Assembly: GCF_035944355.1 (NCBI RefSeq)
Contig: NZ_DASZBH010000014.1
Location: 186,001 to 250,000, forward strand
Reading direction: 5' to 3'
From: Frateuria_A sp035944355
GTDB lineage: Bacteria > Pseudomonadota > Gammaproteobacteria > Xanthomonadales > Rhodanobacteraceae
Length of the DNA stretch: 64,000 bases
Of this stretch, positions 17,553-27,134 are shown piece by piece. Under the pieces are notes generated by a model that worked only from the letters and a program-made list of their open reading frames with translations, ran no database searches and was not told where the DNA came from. The position numbers and the translations under genes are program-made. The number at the start of each line of letters is the position of its first letter. Positions within the stretch are counted from its first letter, which is position 1.

Positions 17553-17825
17553 GTCGGGCCCGCGAAGCTGACGCGTCGGATTCCAAACGGAATTCGGCCA
17601 GCGCCCGCCCGCTAAGTCGATGATTCCCTTGTGCCAAAGCGGCACATTTTACGGTTGCGCGACGGGGCAACACAAGCAGGCCTTTGGATGATGGCGCTCA
17701 TCCGCCAGGGCGGCGCGCCCCGTTTCCCGCCGTGGATGAAAGGCCGGCGGGTGGAGAACATCCAGGGGCGCCTGCAATCCTTCTGCTTCAGCCTGTCCTC
17801 TTCCTGGAGGGGGGACAGGCCAGGT
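17553..17825. other. Non-coding stretch upstream of tRNA-Leu
   Basis: About 270 bases without a convincing gene. It should contain the tRNA-Leu/tig promoter. A short inverted repeat (GTGCCGCTTTGGCAC on the minus strand, near 17633-17647) is visible, but I could not define -35/-10 boxes. Confidence 0.5.
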
Positions 17826-17863
17826 TCAAAAGAAAACAGGCGCCCGGTTTCCCGAGCGCCTGT
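17826..17863 (-). terminator. Intrinsic terminator of the five-tRNA transcript
   Basis: On the minus strand, ACAGGCGC...GCGCCTGT (17836-17863) forms an 8-bp stem, extended by three pairs after one mismatch, followed by TTTTCTTTTG. It lies seven bases past the CCA of tRNA-Lys. Confidence 0.85.
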
Positions 17864-17869
17864 CTGTAT

Positions 17870-17945
<76 letters not shown>

Positions 17946-17962
17946 GTTTTTCTTGTTTTGAA

Positions 17963-18040
17963 TGGGGTGGACGATGGGATTCGAACCCACGACAACCGGA
18001 ATCACAATCCGGTACTCTAACCAGCTGAGCTACGCCCACC
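17963..18040 (-). tRNA. tRNA-His (GTG)
   Basis: 78 bases with encoded CCA. It has the extra 5' G (G-1) opposite C73 that marks tRNA-His; the anticodon loop is TTGTGAT. Confidence 0.97.
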
Positions 18041-18057
18041 ATAAAACAGTGTGAAGC

Positions 18058-18134
18058 TGGCGCGCCCGACAGGAATCGAACCTGCAACCGTCGGCTTAGA
18101 AGGCCGATGCTCTATCCGGTTGAGCTACAGGCGC
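18058..18134 (-). tRNA. tRNA-Arg (TCT)
   Basis: 77 bases with encoded CCA. The acceptor GCGCCTG pairs with CGGGCGC (one G-T pair), and the anticodon stem-loop TCGGCCTTCTAAGCCGA gives TCT. Confidence 0.96.
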
Positions 18135-18157
18135 ATGTCCGAAAGCATAACGCCTGC

Positions 18158-18234
18158 TGGTCGGGGCAGAGGGATTCGAACCCCCGACATCCAGCTCCCA
18201 AAGCTGGCGCTCTACCAGACTGAGCTATACCCCG
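18158..18234 (-). tRNA. tRNA-Pro (TGG)
   Basis: 77 bases with encoded CCA. The acceptor is CGGGGTA, and the anticodon stem-loop CCAGCTTTGGGAGCTGG gives TGG. Confidence 0.96.
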
Positions 18235-18399
18235 TAGCAAACCTGTAGGACGCTTATCGCGTACCGAAGCCCTCGAATGCTACGGGCGACGCTTCACCTC
18301 GTCAATCCGTATCCAGCGCACCGGCTTCCTTTCCGGCCCCGTCGACGCTTTGGCGCAGACGGACAAGTCATGGTGCGAACAACATGCCTTGCGATGTAA

Positions 18400-18476
18400 T
18401 GGCGCGCCCGGAGAGATTCGAACTCCCGACCACCAAGTTCGTAGCCTGGTACTCTATCCAACTGAGCTACGGGCGC
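18400..18476 (-). tRNA. tRNA-Arg (ACG)
   Basis: 77 bases with encoded CCA. The acceptor GCGCCCG pairs with CGGGCGC, and the anticodon loop CTACGAA gives ACG (A34 is expected to become inosine through TadA). First gene of the cluster, separated from tRNA-Pro by 165 bases with no visible gene. Confidence 0.97.
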
Positions 18477-18541
18477 GCGGTGAAACTGGTTTGCCGTGAC
18501 GATTCCTCACCAGAGTGAGGGGCGCCGAAGCAAGAAGCGGA

Positions 18542-18570
18542 ATTATTCAGAACGGACGCGATGGCGTCAA
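18542..18570 (-). promoter_or_regulatory. Strong sigma-70 promoter of the tRNA cluster
   Basis: Minus strand: TTGACG, a 17-base spacer and AATAAT, with an A/T-rich UP-element-like tract (GAAATTTTGAAAAAGG) just upstream. Transcription should start about 60 bases before tRNA-Arg(ACG). Confidence 0.85.
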
Positions 18571-18635
18571 CACCTTTTTCAAAATTTCTTCGCTTTTCTC
18601 GTCGCGAAAGTCGGTCGCATCCCTGGGCAGCTTGG

Positions 18636-18653
18636 CGTTTGGATGTCCAAACG
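18636..18653. promoter_or_regulatory. Palindrome CGTTTGGATGTCCAAACG upstream of the tRNA promoter
   Basis: Perfect 7-bp arms around ATGT, about 70 bases upstream of the tRNA promoter -35 and 23 bases past the ftsH stop codon. The same core occurs at 45341-45354 at the mtnB promoter. Function is inferred only from symmetry and recurrence. Confidence 0.4.
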
Positions 18654-18675
18654 GAACAGCACGCCAACGCCCTGC

Positions 18676-20615
<1,940 letters not shown>

Positions 20616-20619
<4 letters not shown>

Positions 20620-21266
20620 GCGCGGTTCTCGTCCGTTTGCCCGCCGCCGGGTTTCCGGCCCGTGGCGAGCGCATACACCTCGCGCGAACGCGCGCGGGAG
20701 GCCTTGGGTTTACGCATGGTTACGCGCTCGAACTGCGCGCGCAAGTTGCGCAGATATTCGTCGAAGCCGGCTCCCTGAAAAAGCTTGATCAGGAACGCGC
20801 CGCCCGGCTTGAGCCATTGCCGGGAAAAATCCAGGGCCAACTCGGCCAGGTCCATCGCGCGGATCTGGTCGGCCAGCGCCACTCCGCTCATATTGGGGGC
20901 CATGTCCGACAGTACAAGATCGACGGGTTGACCACCCAGACGCTCTTCCAGTTGGCGCAGCACGGCCTCCTCGCGGAAATCGCCCTCGATGAAATCGACC
21001 CCCGCGATGCCCTGCATCGGCAGGATGTCCAGGGCGATCACCGTGCCGCTGTCGCCCAGCCGCTGGCGCACCAGCTGCGACCAGCCACCCGGCGCCGCGC
21101 CCAGATCGACCACCCGCATGCCCGGCTTGAGCAGACGGTCGCGCTCGATCAGTTCCTCCAGCTTGAACACGGCGCGCGAGCGCAGGCCCTCGGCCTGGGC
21201 CTTTTTCACGTAGACGTCGTCGAAATGCTCCCGAAGCCAGCGGGAACTGCTCTTGCTGCGGGACAT
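20616..21266 (-). CDS. rlmE: 23S rRNA (uridine-2'-O)-methyltransferase RlmE (RrmJ/FtsJ)
   Basis: Methylates the 2'-OH of U2552 in the A-loop of 23S rRNA using SAM. 216 residues from MSRSKSSSRWL; the longer frame upstream is antisense to yhbY. The SAM-binding motif is VDLGAAPGGW (53-62), and the catalytic K-D-K-E set is represented by Lys35 (SRAVFK), Asp in LSDMAPNMSG, Lys in FLIKLFQG and Glu in SREVYAL. Divergent from yhbY with 81 bases between, the same arrangement as E. coli yhbY/rrmJ-ftsH. Confidence 0.95.
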
Positions 21267-21347
21267 GCGGCGGGGCCACCGATGGGGACGGACGGCCGCA
21301 TGATACCCTTTACGGCTCCCTGACCGCGAATCGTGGACCCTTCCCGC

Positions 21348-21644
21348 ATGCCGATCTCCCCTTCCCAGCGCCGCTACCTGCGCAGCCTCGCACACGACCT
21401 GCACCCGGTGATCCTGCTGGGCGCCAAGGGCGCGACGCCGGCCGTGCTCAAGGAGCTGGACCTGGCGCTCAGCCACCACGAGCTGGTCAAGGTCAAGCTC
21501 TCCGGCGGCGACAAGGAAGAGCGCGAGGCGCAGATCGCCTACCTGGCCGAAGGCAGCGGCGCGGAAAACGTGCAGCAGATCGGCCATACGGTGACCTTGT
21601 TCCGCCGCAACGAGGACGAGCCCAAACTCGCCTTGCCACGCTGA
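21348..21644 (+). CDS. yhbY: Ribosome assembly RNA-binding protein YhbY (CRM domain)
   Basis: A small CRM-domain protein associated with pre-50S particles. 98 residues from MPISPSQRRYLRSLAHDLHPVI; a GTG five codons earlier is a possible alternative. The GxxG-type loop GAKGATP and the HHELVKVKL strand are characteristic. Its stop codon overlaps the next start (TGATG). Confidence 0.93.
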   Translation: MPISPSQRRYLRSLAHDLHPVILLGAKGATPAVLKELDLALSHHELVKVKLSGGDKEEREAQIAYLAEGSGAENVQQIGHTVTLFRRNEDEPKLALPR

Positions 21645-22036
21645 TGGACCTTTCGCTCGAACGGCCCGAGGGCTACCTGTTCATCCGTCGCGTGGCCGAC
21701 GGGGCGATCACCGTGGTCGATCGGGAATTGTCCGCGAGTTTCCTGCTGGCGCCGGACCGGCTGGTCGAGGACTGGCCGGTGGCGGAAGTGGCCGCCCTCG
21801 ACGAGGGCGCCGTCGAGGCCGTGCTGGCGCTGCAGCCGGAAGTGGTGCTGCTCGGCACCGGCAGCCGCCAACGCTTTCCCGCCGCTGCGTTCATGGCCGG
21901 CTTCCTGCGCCGCGGCGTCGGCATCGAGGTGATGGACAACGCCGCCGCCGCGCGTACCTACGACCTGCTGACCGGCGAGGGCCGGCGCGTGGTGGCCGCC
22001 TTCATTCTGCCGCCCTCGCGCGCCGCGGCCGGCTGA
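21644..22036 (+). CDS. Mth938-like domain (DUF498/NDUFAF3-type) protein
   Basis: A 130-residue single-domain protein of the Mth938/AAMDC family. Visible features are the mid-chain PEVVLLGTGSRQRFP and GIEVMDNAAAARTYDLLTGEGRRVVAAF, where the family has its conserved glycine and Thr-Tyr-(N/D)-x-L stretch. Bacterial members have no settled function; the mitochondrial relative NDUFAF3 assists complex I assembly. Coupled to yhbY by a one-base overlap and convergent with nlpD 20 bases later. Confidence 0.8.
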   Translation: MDLSLERPEGYLFIRRVADGAITVVDRELSASFLLAPDRLVEDWPVAEVAALDEGAVEAVLALQPEVVLLGTGSRQRFPAAAFMAGFLRRGVGIEVMDNAAAARTYDLLTGEGRRVVAAFILPPSRAAAG

Positions 22037-22055
22037 CGCCCGTTCCTTCGGCGCA

Positions 22056-22958
22056 TCAGCGCGCCGGCAGGTACTCCAGCGGGTCCACCGGGTTGCCATC
22101 CCGCCGGATCTGGAACTGCAGTTCGTCGCGCGAGGCCCCGGTCGCGCCCATTTCGGCGATCAGCTGGCCTGCGGTGACCCGCTGGCCCTCCTTCACCAGG
22201 CGCTTGCGGTTGTGGCCATAGGCCGACAGGAAACTGTCGTTGTGCTTGATGATGATCAGTTCGCCGTAGCCGACCAGCCCGTTGCCGCTGTAGACCACCA
22301 CGCCATCGGCGGCGGCACGCACCGGATCGCCGGCCTTGCCGCCGAGCTCGATGCCCGGGATCGCGTCGCCGGCCTGGAAGCGCTTGATAAGCGGACCGTC
22401 GGCCGGCCAGCGCCAGTCCACGCCGCCGCTGTTCCGGGTCGCGCCCTTGGGTGACGGCTCCGCGGCGACGGCCGGTCGGGGCGGCACCGGCGCGGCGGCG
22501 GTGGCCGCCGGCGACGTCGCACTGGACGACTTGGCCGTTTCGGCCACGGGCGCCGGCGCGCGCGGGGGTGCCTGGGGTGTCACCTGCTCGAAGACCGGCG
22601 CCGCCGCCGGATGGCGGCCGGCCGCCGCCACGGGCGTGTTCGATCGCGCGACGGCACTGGTCCTGCCTCCGGCGGCCGACAGCCGCAACGTCTGGCCGGG
22701 CCAGATCCTGTACGGCGCAGCGATATGGTTCCAAGCGGCCAGGTCGCGGAAGTCCACGCCGTGGCGAAAGGCGATCGAATACAGCGTGTCTCCCCGCGCC
22801 ACGTGGTAGCTGCCGGACGCATGGGCGGGTGCCGTCGCGGACGTCCGCGACGGGACGGCGCCGTCGCTCGGCTGGACGATCACCGCACGCCGCGTTGCGC
22901 CGCAGGCACTCAAGAGCAGTACGGCCAGCAGGGCCGCGGAAAGACGCATCCATTTCAT
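22056..22958 (-). CDS. nlpD: NlpD-like lipoprotein: LysM plus degenerate LytM/M23 domain
   Basis: A 300-residue outer-membrane lipoprotein. The signal MKWMRLSAALLAVLLLSAC has its lipidated cysteine at 19, a LysM domain lies at about 62-105 (YHVARGDTLYSIAF... IWPGQTL), a Pro/Ala linker follows, and the M23 domain covers the last 110 residues. The zinc ligands are missing: the H-x(3)-D motif is absent, and the usual LHFEIR is LQFQIR. It is therefore probably an activator of amidases at the division septum, as NlpD is for AmiC in E. coli, not an enzyme. The position after surE-pcm supports the name. Start choice is uncertain by one codon (ATGATG). Confidence 0.88.
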   Translation of the reverse strand: MKWMRLSAALLAVLLLSACGATRRAVIVQPSDGAVPSRTSATAPAHASGSYHVARGDTLYSIAFRHGVDFRDLAAWNHIAAPYRIWPGQTLRLSAAGGRTSAVARSNTPVAAAGRHPAAAPVFEQVTPQAPPRAPAPVAETAKSSSATSPAATAAAPVPPRPAVAAEPSPKGATRNSGGVDWRWPADGPLIKRFQAGDAIPGIELGGKAGDPVRAAADGVVVYSGNGLVGYGELIIIKHNDSFLSAYGHNRKRLVKEGQRVTAGQLIAEMGATGASRDELQFQIRRDGNPVDPLEYLPAR

Positions 22959-23023
22959 CATGCCGCCCAGCATACCCAGCCGACACGGCAATTTCACGAA
23001 GGCACCCTGCGCCGCGATGCCGT

Positions 23024-23632
23024 TCAACGCAGCCAGATCCACCATGCGAGCAGCAGCGCCAGCACGACGATCGCCGCCCAGCCGATGCGCTCGATGTGCT
23101 TGTGCAGCACCCGCTCGGCACGCTCGCCGAACAGGCGGATCAACAGCGCCAGCAGCCACACCCGCTTGCCACGCCCGACCGCCATGCAGATCAGGAACGG
23201 GACCACCGGCACGCCGACGATGCCCGACGCCCAGGTCACGAACTTCATCGGCACCACCGGTTGCAACGCCGCCAGCGTCAGCACCAGCAGGAGGCCCAGC
23301 CAATGCTGGTTCATCTGCGCGCGAAGGCTGGCCACGCCCTGCTCGATCGGCGCGAGCAGGTGCAGCGAGGCGAGCAGCGGCTGCAGGGCCTGGAACGCCC
23401 AGTGCCCCAGCGCATAACCGACCAGCGAGCCCAGCAGCGAGAACAGCAGGCTGAGGTTGGCGTAGAAGAAAGCCTTCTGCCGCTTGCCCAGCATCATCGG
23501 CGCCAGCATCACCTCCGGCATGACCGGAAAGATGAAGGCCTCGACGAAGCTCAAGCCGCACAGGTAGTAGAGCGCCCGCGGATCGCGCGCCCAGGTGATC
23601 GCACGCGAGTAAAGCGTTCCGAACAGCCGCAT
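23024..23632 (-). CDS. YqaA-family membrane protein (DedA/SNARE-associated superfamily)
   Basis: A 202-residue integral membrane protein with about four to five hydrophobic segments and a C-terminal one (IVVLALLLAWWIWL). The signature EAFIFPVMPEVMLAPM near residues 31-46 and the GIVGVPVVPF/GRGKR segment match YqaA proteins. DedA relatives are linked to lipid scrambling and membrane homeostasis; the specific role of YqaA is not established. It lies between pcm and nlpD, as in Xanthomonadales and pseudomonads. Confidence 0.85.
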   Translation of the reverse strand: MRLFGTLYSRAITWARDPRALYYLCGLSFVEAFIFPVMPEVMLAPMMLGKRQKAFFYANLSLLFSLLGSLVGYALGHWAFQALQPLLASLHLLAPIEQGVASLRAQMNQHWLGLLLVLTLAALQPVVPMKFVTWASGIVGVPVVPFLICMAVGRGKRVWLLALLIRLFGERAERVLHKHIERIGWAAIVVLALLLAWWIWLR

Positions 23633-23665
23633 CTTAAGAGTTTCCTTCTCGCGGGAGGCAGCGCA

Positions 23666-24361
23666 TCAGCCGATGCCGCCGAGCAGGGGGACGAAGCTGA
23701 CGGCGCCGAGCTCTTCCTGGATGAAGTCGCCCTGGCCGTCGCCGCGGATGCGCAGCAGCATCTGGCTGCTGGGCGAGCCCACCGGCGCCACCAGCACGCC
23801 GGCGGGCGAGAGCTGCTCCAGCACCTGGCTGGGAATCGCATCGCCGGCCGCGGTGAGGATGATCGCGTCGAACGGCGCCTCGTCCGGCCAGCCCAGCTTG
23901 CCGTCGTCGTGGCGCGAGCGCACGTTGGCCAGACCCAGTTGCCGGAAGCGCCGGCGCGCCTGGCGCAGCAGCTCCTCGATGCGCTCGACGGTGAACACCT
24001 GGCCGACCAGCGCGGCCAGCACCACCGCCTGGTAGCCCGATCCGGTGCCGATCTCCAGCACCTTCTGCGGCAGGCCGCCGTTGAAATGCTCCAGCAGCGC
24101 CTCGGTCATGCGCGCCACCACCCAGGGCTGCGAGATGGTCTGGCCGTGGCCGATCGGCAGCGCGGTGTTCTCGTAGGCGCGCGAGTGCAGCGCCTGGTCG
24201 ATGAAATGGTGGCGCGGCGTATTGCGGATCACCTCGATCACGCGCGGGTCGCGGATGCCGCTTTCCTTGAGCGTGGCGGCCAGGCGGTCGCGCGCGCGCT
24301 GCGAGGTCATCCCCTCGCCCTTGAATGCGGACGGCGGCAGCGGATGGATGTTCATCGTCAT
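23666..24361 (-). CDS. pcm: Protein-L-isoaspartate O-methyltransferase
   Basis: Transfers methyl from SAM to isoaspartyl residues in aged proteins to start their repair. 231 residues. It shows the acceptor-site motif ALPIGHGQTISQPWVVARM, SAM motif I VLEIGTGSGYQA, and the post-motif AIILTAAGDAIP. Four bases separate it from surE, its usual partner in stationary-phase survival. Two in-frame ATGs lie at the start (24361 and 24355). Confidence 0.95.
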   Translation of the reverse strand: MTMNIHPLPPSAFKGEGMTSQRARDRLAATLKESGIRDPRVIEVIRNTPRHHFIDQALHSRAYENTALPIGHGQTISQPWVVARMTEALLEHFNGGLPQKVLEIGTGSGYQAVVLAALVGQVFTVERIEELLRQARRRFRQLGLANVRSRHDDGKLGWPDEAPFDAIILTAAGDAIPSQVLEQLSPAGVLVAPVGSPSSQMLLRIRGDGQGDFIQEELGAVSFVPLLGGIG

Positions 24362-24365
24362 CGCG

Positions 24366-25145
24366 TCAGGCCACCTTCTCGTCCATCGCCTCGCTCATCG
24401 CCTGCATCCAGCCGCTGATCTTCTCCAGCGCCTGGTAACGGGTGAGATCGACGTGGATAGGCGTCACCGACACGTAGCCGCGGCGCACCGCGTCGAAATC
24501 GGTGCCGGGGCCGTCGTCCTCGGCGCCGCCGGCCGGGCCGATCCACCAGATCGGCTTGCCGCGCGGGTCGGTCTGCGCGATGCACGGCGCCGAGCGGTGG
24601 CGCTTGCCCAGCCGGGTCACCTCGAAGCCCTGGATCTCATGCCAGGGCCGGTCCGGCACGTTGACGTTGAGGATGGTGTCGGCCGGCAGCGGGTCGACCA
24701 GCAGCCGCTTCGTCAGGAGCAGCACCGCCTGCGCGGCCGAGGCGTAGTGCTCGCCCTTGTGGTCGCGGCTGACCAGCGATACCGCGATCGCCGGCAAGCC
24801 CAGGAACCGCCCCTCCATCGCCGCCGACACCGTGCCCGAATAGATCACGTCGTCGCCGAGGTTGGACGAATTGTTGATGCCCGACACCACGATGTCCGGC
24901 TCGTGATCGAGCAGGCCGGCCAGCGCCAGGTGCACGCAGTCGGTCGGCGTGCCGGCGACCCGGTAGCGGCCATCGTCCATCTTCAGTGCGCGGATCGGCG
25001 CGTCGAGGGTGAGCGAATTGCTGGCGCCGGAACGGTCGCGATCGGGCGCCACCACCGTCACCTGCCCCACCGCCGCCAGACATTCGGCCAACACGCGGAT
25101 GCCGGGAGCATCCACGCCGTCATCGTTGCTTACCAGGACTCGCAT
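24366..25145 (-). CDS. surE: 5'/3'-nucleotidase SurE
   Basis: Metal-dependent phosphatase for nucleoside 5'/3'-monophosphates and short polyphosphate. 259 residues starting MRVLVSNDDGVDAPGI, with the metal-binding Asp8-Asp9 pair. Further family motifs are APDRDRSGASNSLT and VVSGINNSSNLGDDVIYSGTV. Upstream lies an intergenic repeat and the divergent smr gene, where truD would be expected in E. coli. Confidence 0.96.
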   Translation of the reverse strand: MRVLVSNDDGVDAPGIRVLAECLAAVGQVTVVAPDRDRSGASNSLTLDAPIRALKMDDGRYRVAGTPTDCVHLALAGLLDHEPDIVVSGINNSSNLGDDVIYSGTVSAAMEGRFLGLPAIAVSLVSRDHKGEHYASAAQAVLLLTKRLLVDPLPADTILNVNVPDRPWHEIQGFEVTRLGKRHRSAPCIAQTDPRGKPIWWIGPAGGAEDDGPGTDFDAVRRGYVSVTPIHVDLTRYQALEKISGWMQAMSEAMDEKVA

Positions 25146-25251
25146 GGGATTCCATCAAGAAGTGCACGAGCGCGCACTGCAAGAGGCCGCGCTCCGATCC
25201 ATGCGAGTCTACCGGAGCGGCCCACCGCTTTCACGGCCACGCGATCCGAAG

Positions 25252-25290
25252 CCCTCTGCCCTTTGGGGAGAGGGTTGGGTGAGGGGCCGG
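25252..25290. repeat. Dispersed intergenic repeat (hairpin CCCTCT...AGAGGG)
   Basis: CCCTCT-g-CCC and GGG-g-AGAGGG form a hairpin, followed by TTGGGTGAGGGG. In translation it gives the HPTLSPKGRG-type peptide seen in spurious proteins across proteobacterial genomes, a mark of a common intergenic repeat family. Only this copy is clear in the window. Confidence 0.6.
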
Positions 25291-25317
25291 GCCCGCGGAA
25301 AACCCCATCGCGCTCCT

Positions 25318-25326
25318 TGCTAGCAT
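25318..25326 (+). promoter_or_regulatory. TGCTAGCAT extended -10 directly before smr
   Basis: TGC-TAGCAT ends six bases before the smr ATG, so transcription should begin at or next to the start codon. No ribosome binding site and no -35 are visible. Confidence 0.5.
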
Positions 25327-25332
25327 GCCCCA

Positions 25333-25884
25333 ATGAAGAAGCGCCACGCCCCCACCGAGCCCGACGAGGACGACATCCGCCTGTTCCGCGACGCCATCGG
25401 CCCGGTGCGCGAACTGCATGCCGACGCGCCACCGCCGCCCGCGCCGCGCCCCGAGCCACGCGCGCACATGCTCGAAGCGGACGAAGCGGCCGTGCCCAGC
25501 GAACTGCTGGAGCTCGCCTTCGATCCGGCGCTGATGGAAATCGGCGAGGAACTGAGCTATCTGCGCGACGGCTACCCGCCCCGCCTGCTGCGCCAGCTCA
25601 AGCGCGGCCAGTTCAGCATCCAGGACGAGCTGGACCTGCACCACATGAACGCCGCCGCCGCGCAATCGAGCATCGCCAGCTTCCTCGCCGAGGCCCGCCA
25701 GCACGGCCTGCGCTGCGTGCGCATCGTGCACGGCAAGGGCCTGCGCTCCAAGGCCGCCGGCCCGGTCCTGAAGGTACTCACCGACCGCATGCTACGCCGT
25801 CGCGACGACGTGATCGCCTACGCCTCGGCGCGCCCCGCGCAGGGCGGCACCGGGGCGGTGGTGGTCCTGCTCAGGGGCGCGTAG
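25333..25884 (+). CDS. Smr-domain protein (SmrA-like endonuclease candidate)
   Basis: A 183-residue protein with an acidic/proline-rich N-terminus and a C-terminal Smr (MutS2-related) domain at about 96-180. The domain shows the LDLHHM motif and VRIVHGKGLRSKAAGPVL (H-G-x-G), the usual catalytic and nucleic-acid contacts. Smr proteins nick DNA or cleave RNA; E. coli SmrB cuts mRNA between collided ribosomes. Which role applies here is open. Possibly leaderless (see the element at 25318). It ends 8 bases from a convergent permease gene. Confidence 0.88.
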   Translation: MKKRHAPTEPDEDDIRLFRDAIGPVRELHADAPPPPAPRPEPRAHMLEADEAAVPSELLELAFDPALMEIGEELSYLRDGYPPRLLRQLKRGQFSIQDELDLHHMNAAAAQSSIASFLAEARQHGLRCVRIVHGKGLRSKAAGPVLKVLTDRMLRRRDDVIAYASARPAQGGTGAVVVLLRGA

Positions 25885-25891
25885 CGCCCGG

Positions 25892-27124
25892 TCAGTCGGC
25901 GCGTATGGCGGCCACTGGCGCCACGGCGGCGGCGCGGCGCGCCGGTCCCAGTACGGCGATCTGGCCGAGCAGCCACAGCACCGCGGCGCCGATCAGTGCG
26001 AACCAGGGCGGCATCCGCGGCAGCTCGCCGCGCTCCATCAGCCACAGGTTGGCGCCGATGGCGAGCACCACGCCAAGCATCACGCCGGCGCCGACAATGA
26101 GGAAATTCTCGGTTCGGAAATAGGCAAGGATGTCGCTCCGCGTGGCGCCCAGCGCGCGGCGCATGCCGATCTGCCGACGCCGCTGGCTGACCCAGAAACT
26201 GCTGAGGCCGACGATCCCGCCTGCTGTCGCCAGCAGCAGCAACAGGCTGAGCACCACCATCGCGGTAGCCGCGCCGCGATCGATCGCATAACCGAGCTCG
26301 CGCGCCTGCGTCAGCGCCAGCACGCCTTCGTCGGGGTCGATCAGGCGCATGCGGTCCTGTGCCAGCAGTGCGGCGACCGACGATCGCATGGCTGCCGCGC
26401 GCTGGCCGGGACGCGCGCGAACCAGATAGACCGTGCCATCCGGGTCGTCCAGCCGCGCCGGGATCAGCACCGTGTCTTCGTCGATGCTGCGCACGGAGCT
26501 ACCGGCGTACGCCCCCTGCAGCCTGTCGATGATGCCGACGATCGCGCTCGGCCCATCGAGATAGACGGTGCGGCCCAGTGCCGGCGAACCATCCGGGAAG
26601 AGCTTCCGCGCCAGGTCGCGGGTGATGATGATCGAGGCCGGCGCGATCTTGTCGAACGACCCCGCATGCGCGATCTCGTCGGCGTGGAAGTTGCGCCCGG
26701 CGAGCAGCCGCACGCCCAGCGTTTCCAGCGCATGCTCGTCAGCGAAATAGCTGATGGCCAACGGTGGGCGCGTGGTCTGTGCCGGATCGCGCTTGAGACG
26801 GACCGGCAGGCCGCCGCCGCCCTGCAGCGGGTAGGCCTCGCTCGCGAACGCGTCGCGCACGCCAGGCAGGCCACGCAGGGTCGCCAGGTCGGCGCGCATC
26901 CGCGCGTCGACCTGTTCACTGTCGCGATGGCCCAGCCAGCCATTGCGGATCACGAACAGGTTGGCCTCGTCGGTGCCGGTCGGTCGCGCCAGGTGCACCA
27001 GGCGCGTGCGCAGCACGAACAACGCGTTGCTCACCACCGCGAGCGTCAAGGCGACCTGCAGCACGATCAGCACGGTGGCTGCCTTGTGCCGGCGCAAGGC
27101 GGCGAGAATCGGGCGGAGCTGCAT
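25892..27124 (-). CDS. ABC transporter permease, MacB/FtsX type (second of pair)
   Basis: A 410-residue FtsX-superfamily permease: one N-terminal membrane segment (about 16-36), a large periplasmic MacB-core-like domain, then three membrane segments around 285-400. The coupling segment RRRQIGMRRALGATRSDIL is typical of MacB permeases. Three ATGs stand in tandem; the third is chosen because GGAG is six bases before it. It follows the sister permease by 10 bases. No ATPase (MacB-like) or HlyD-type adaptor gene is adjacent, so it must pair with a subunit encoded elsewhere or be inactive. Confidence 0.8.
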   Translation of the reverse strand: MQLRPILAALRRHKAATVLIVLQVALTLAVVSNALFVLRTRLVHLARPTGTDEANLFVIRNGWLGHRDSEQVDARMRADLATLRGLPGVRDAFASEAYPLQGGGGLPVRLKRDPAQTTRPPLAISYFADEHALETLGVRLLAGRNFHADEIAHAGSFDKIAPASIIITRDLARKLFPDGSPALGRTVYLDGPSAIVGIIDRLQGAYAGSSVRSIDEDTVLIPARLDDPDGTVYLVRARPGQRAAAMRSSVAALLAQDRMRLIDPDEGVLALTQARELGYAIDRGAATAMVVLSLLLLLATAGGIVGLSSFWVSQRRRQIGMRRALGATRSDILAYFRTENFLIVGAGVMLGVVLAIGANLWLMERGELPRMPPWFALIGAAVLWLLGQIAVLGPARRAAAVAPVAAIRAD

Positions 27125-27134
27125 CATCATCTCC

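Noticed and set aside
22056..22958. Active M23 endopeptidase
   Set aside because: Key zinc ligands are absent (no H-x(3)-D, LQFQ for LHFE), so an NlpD-type activator is the better reading.
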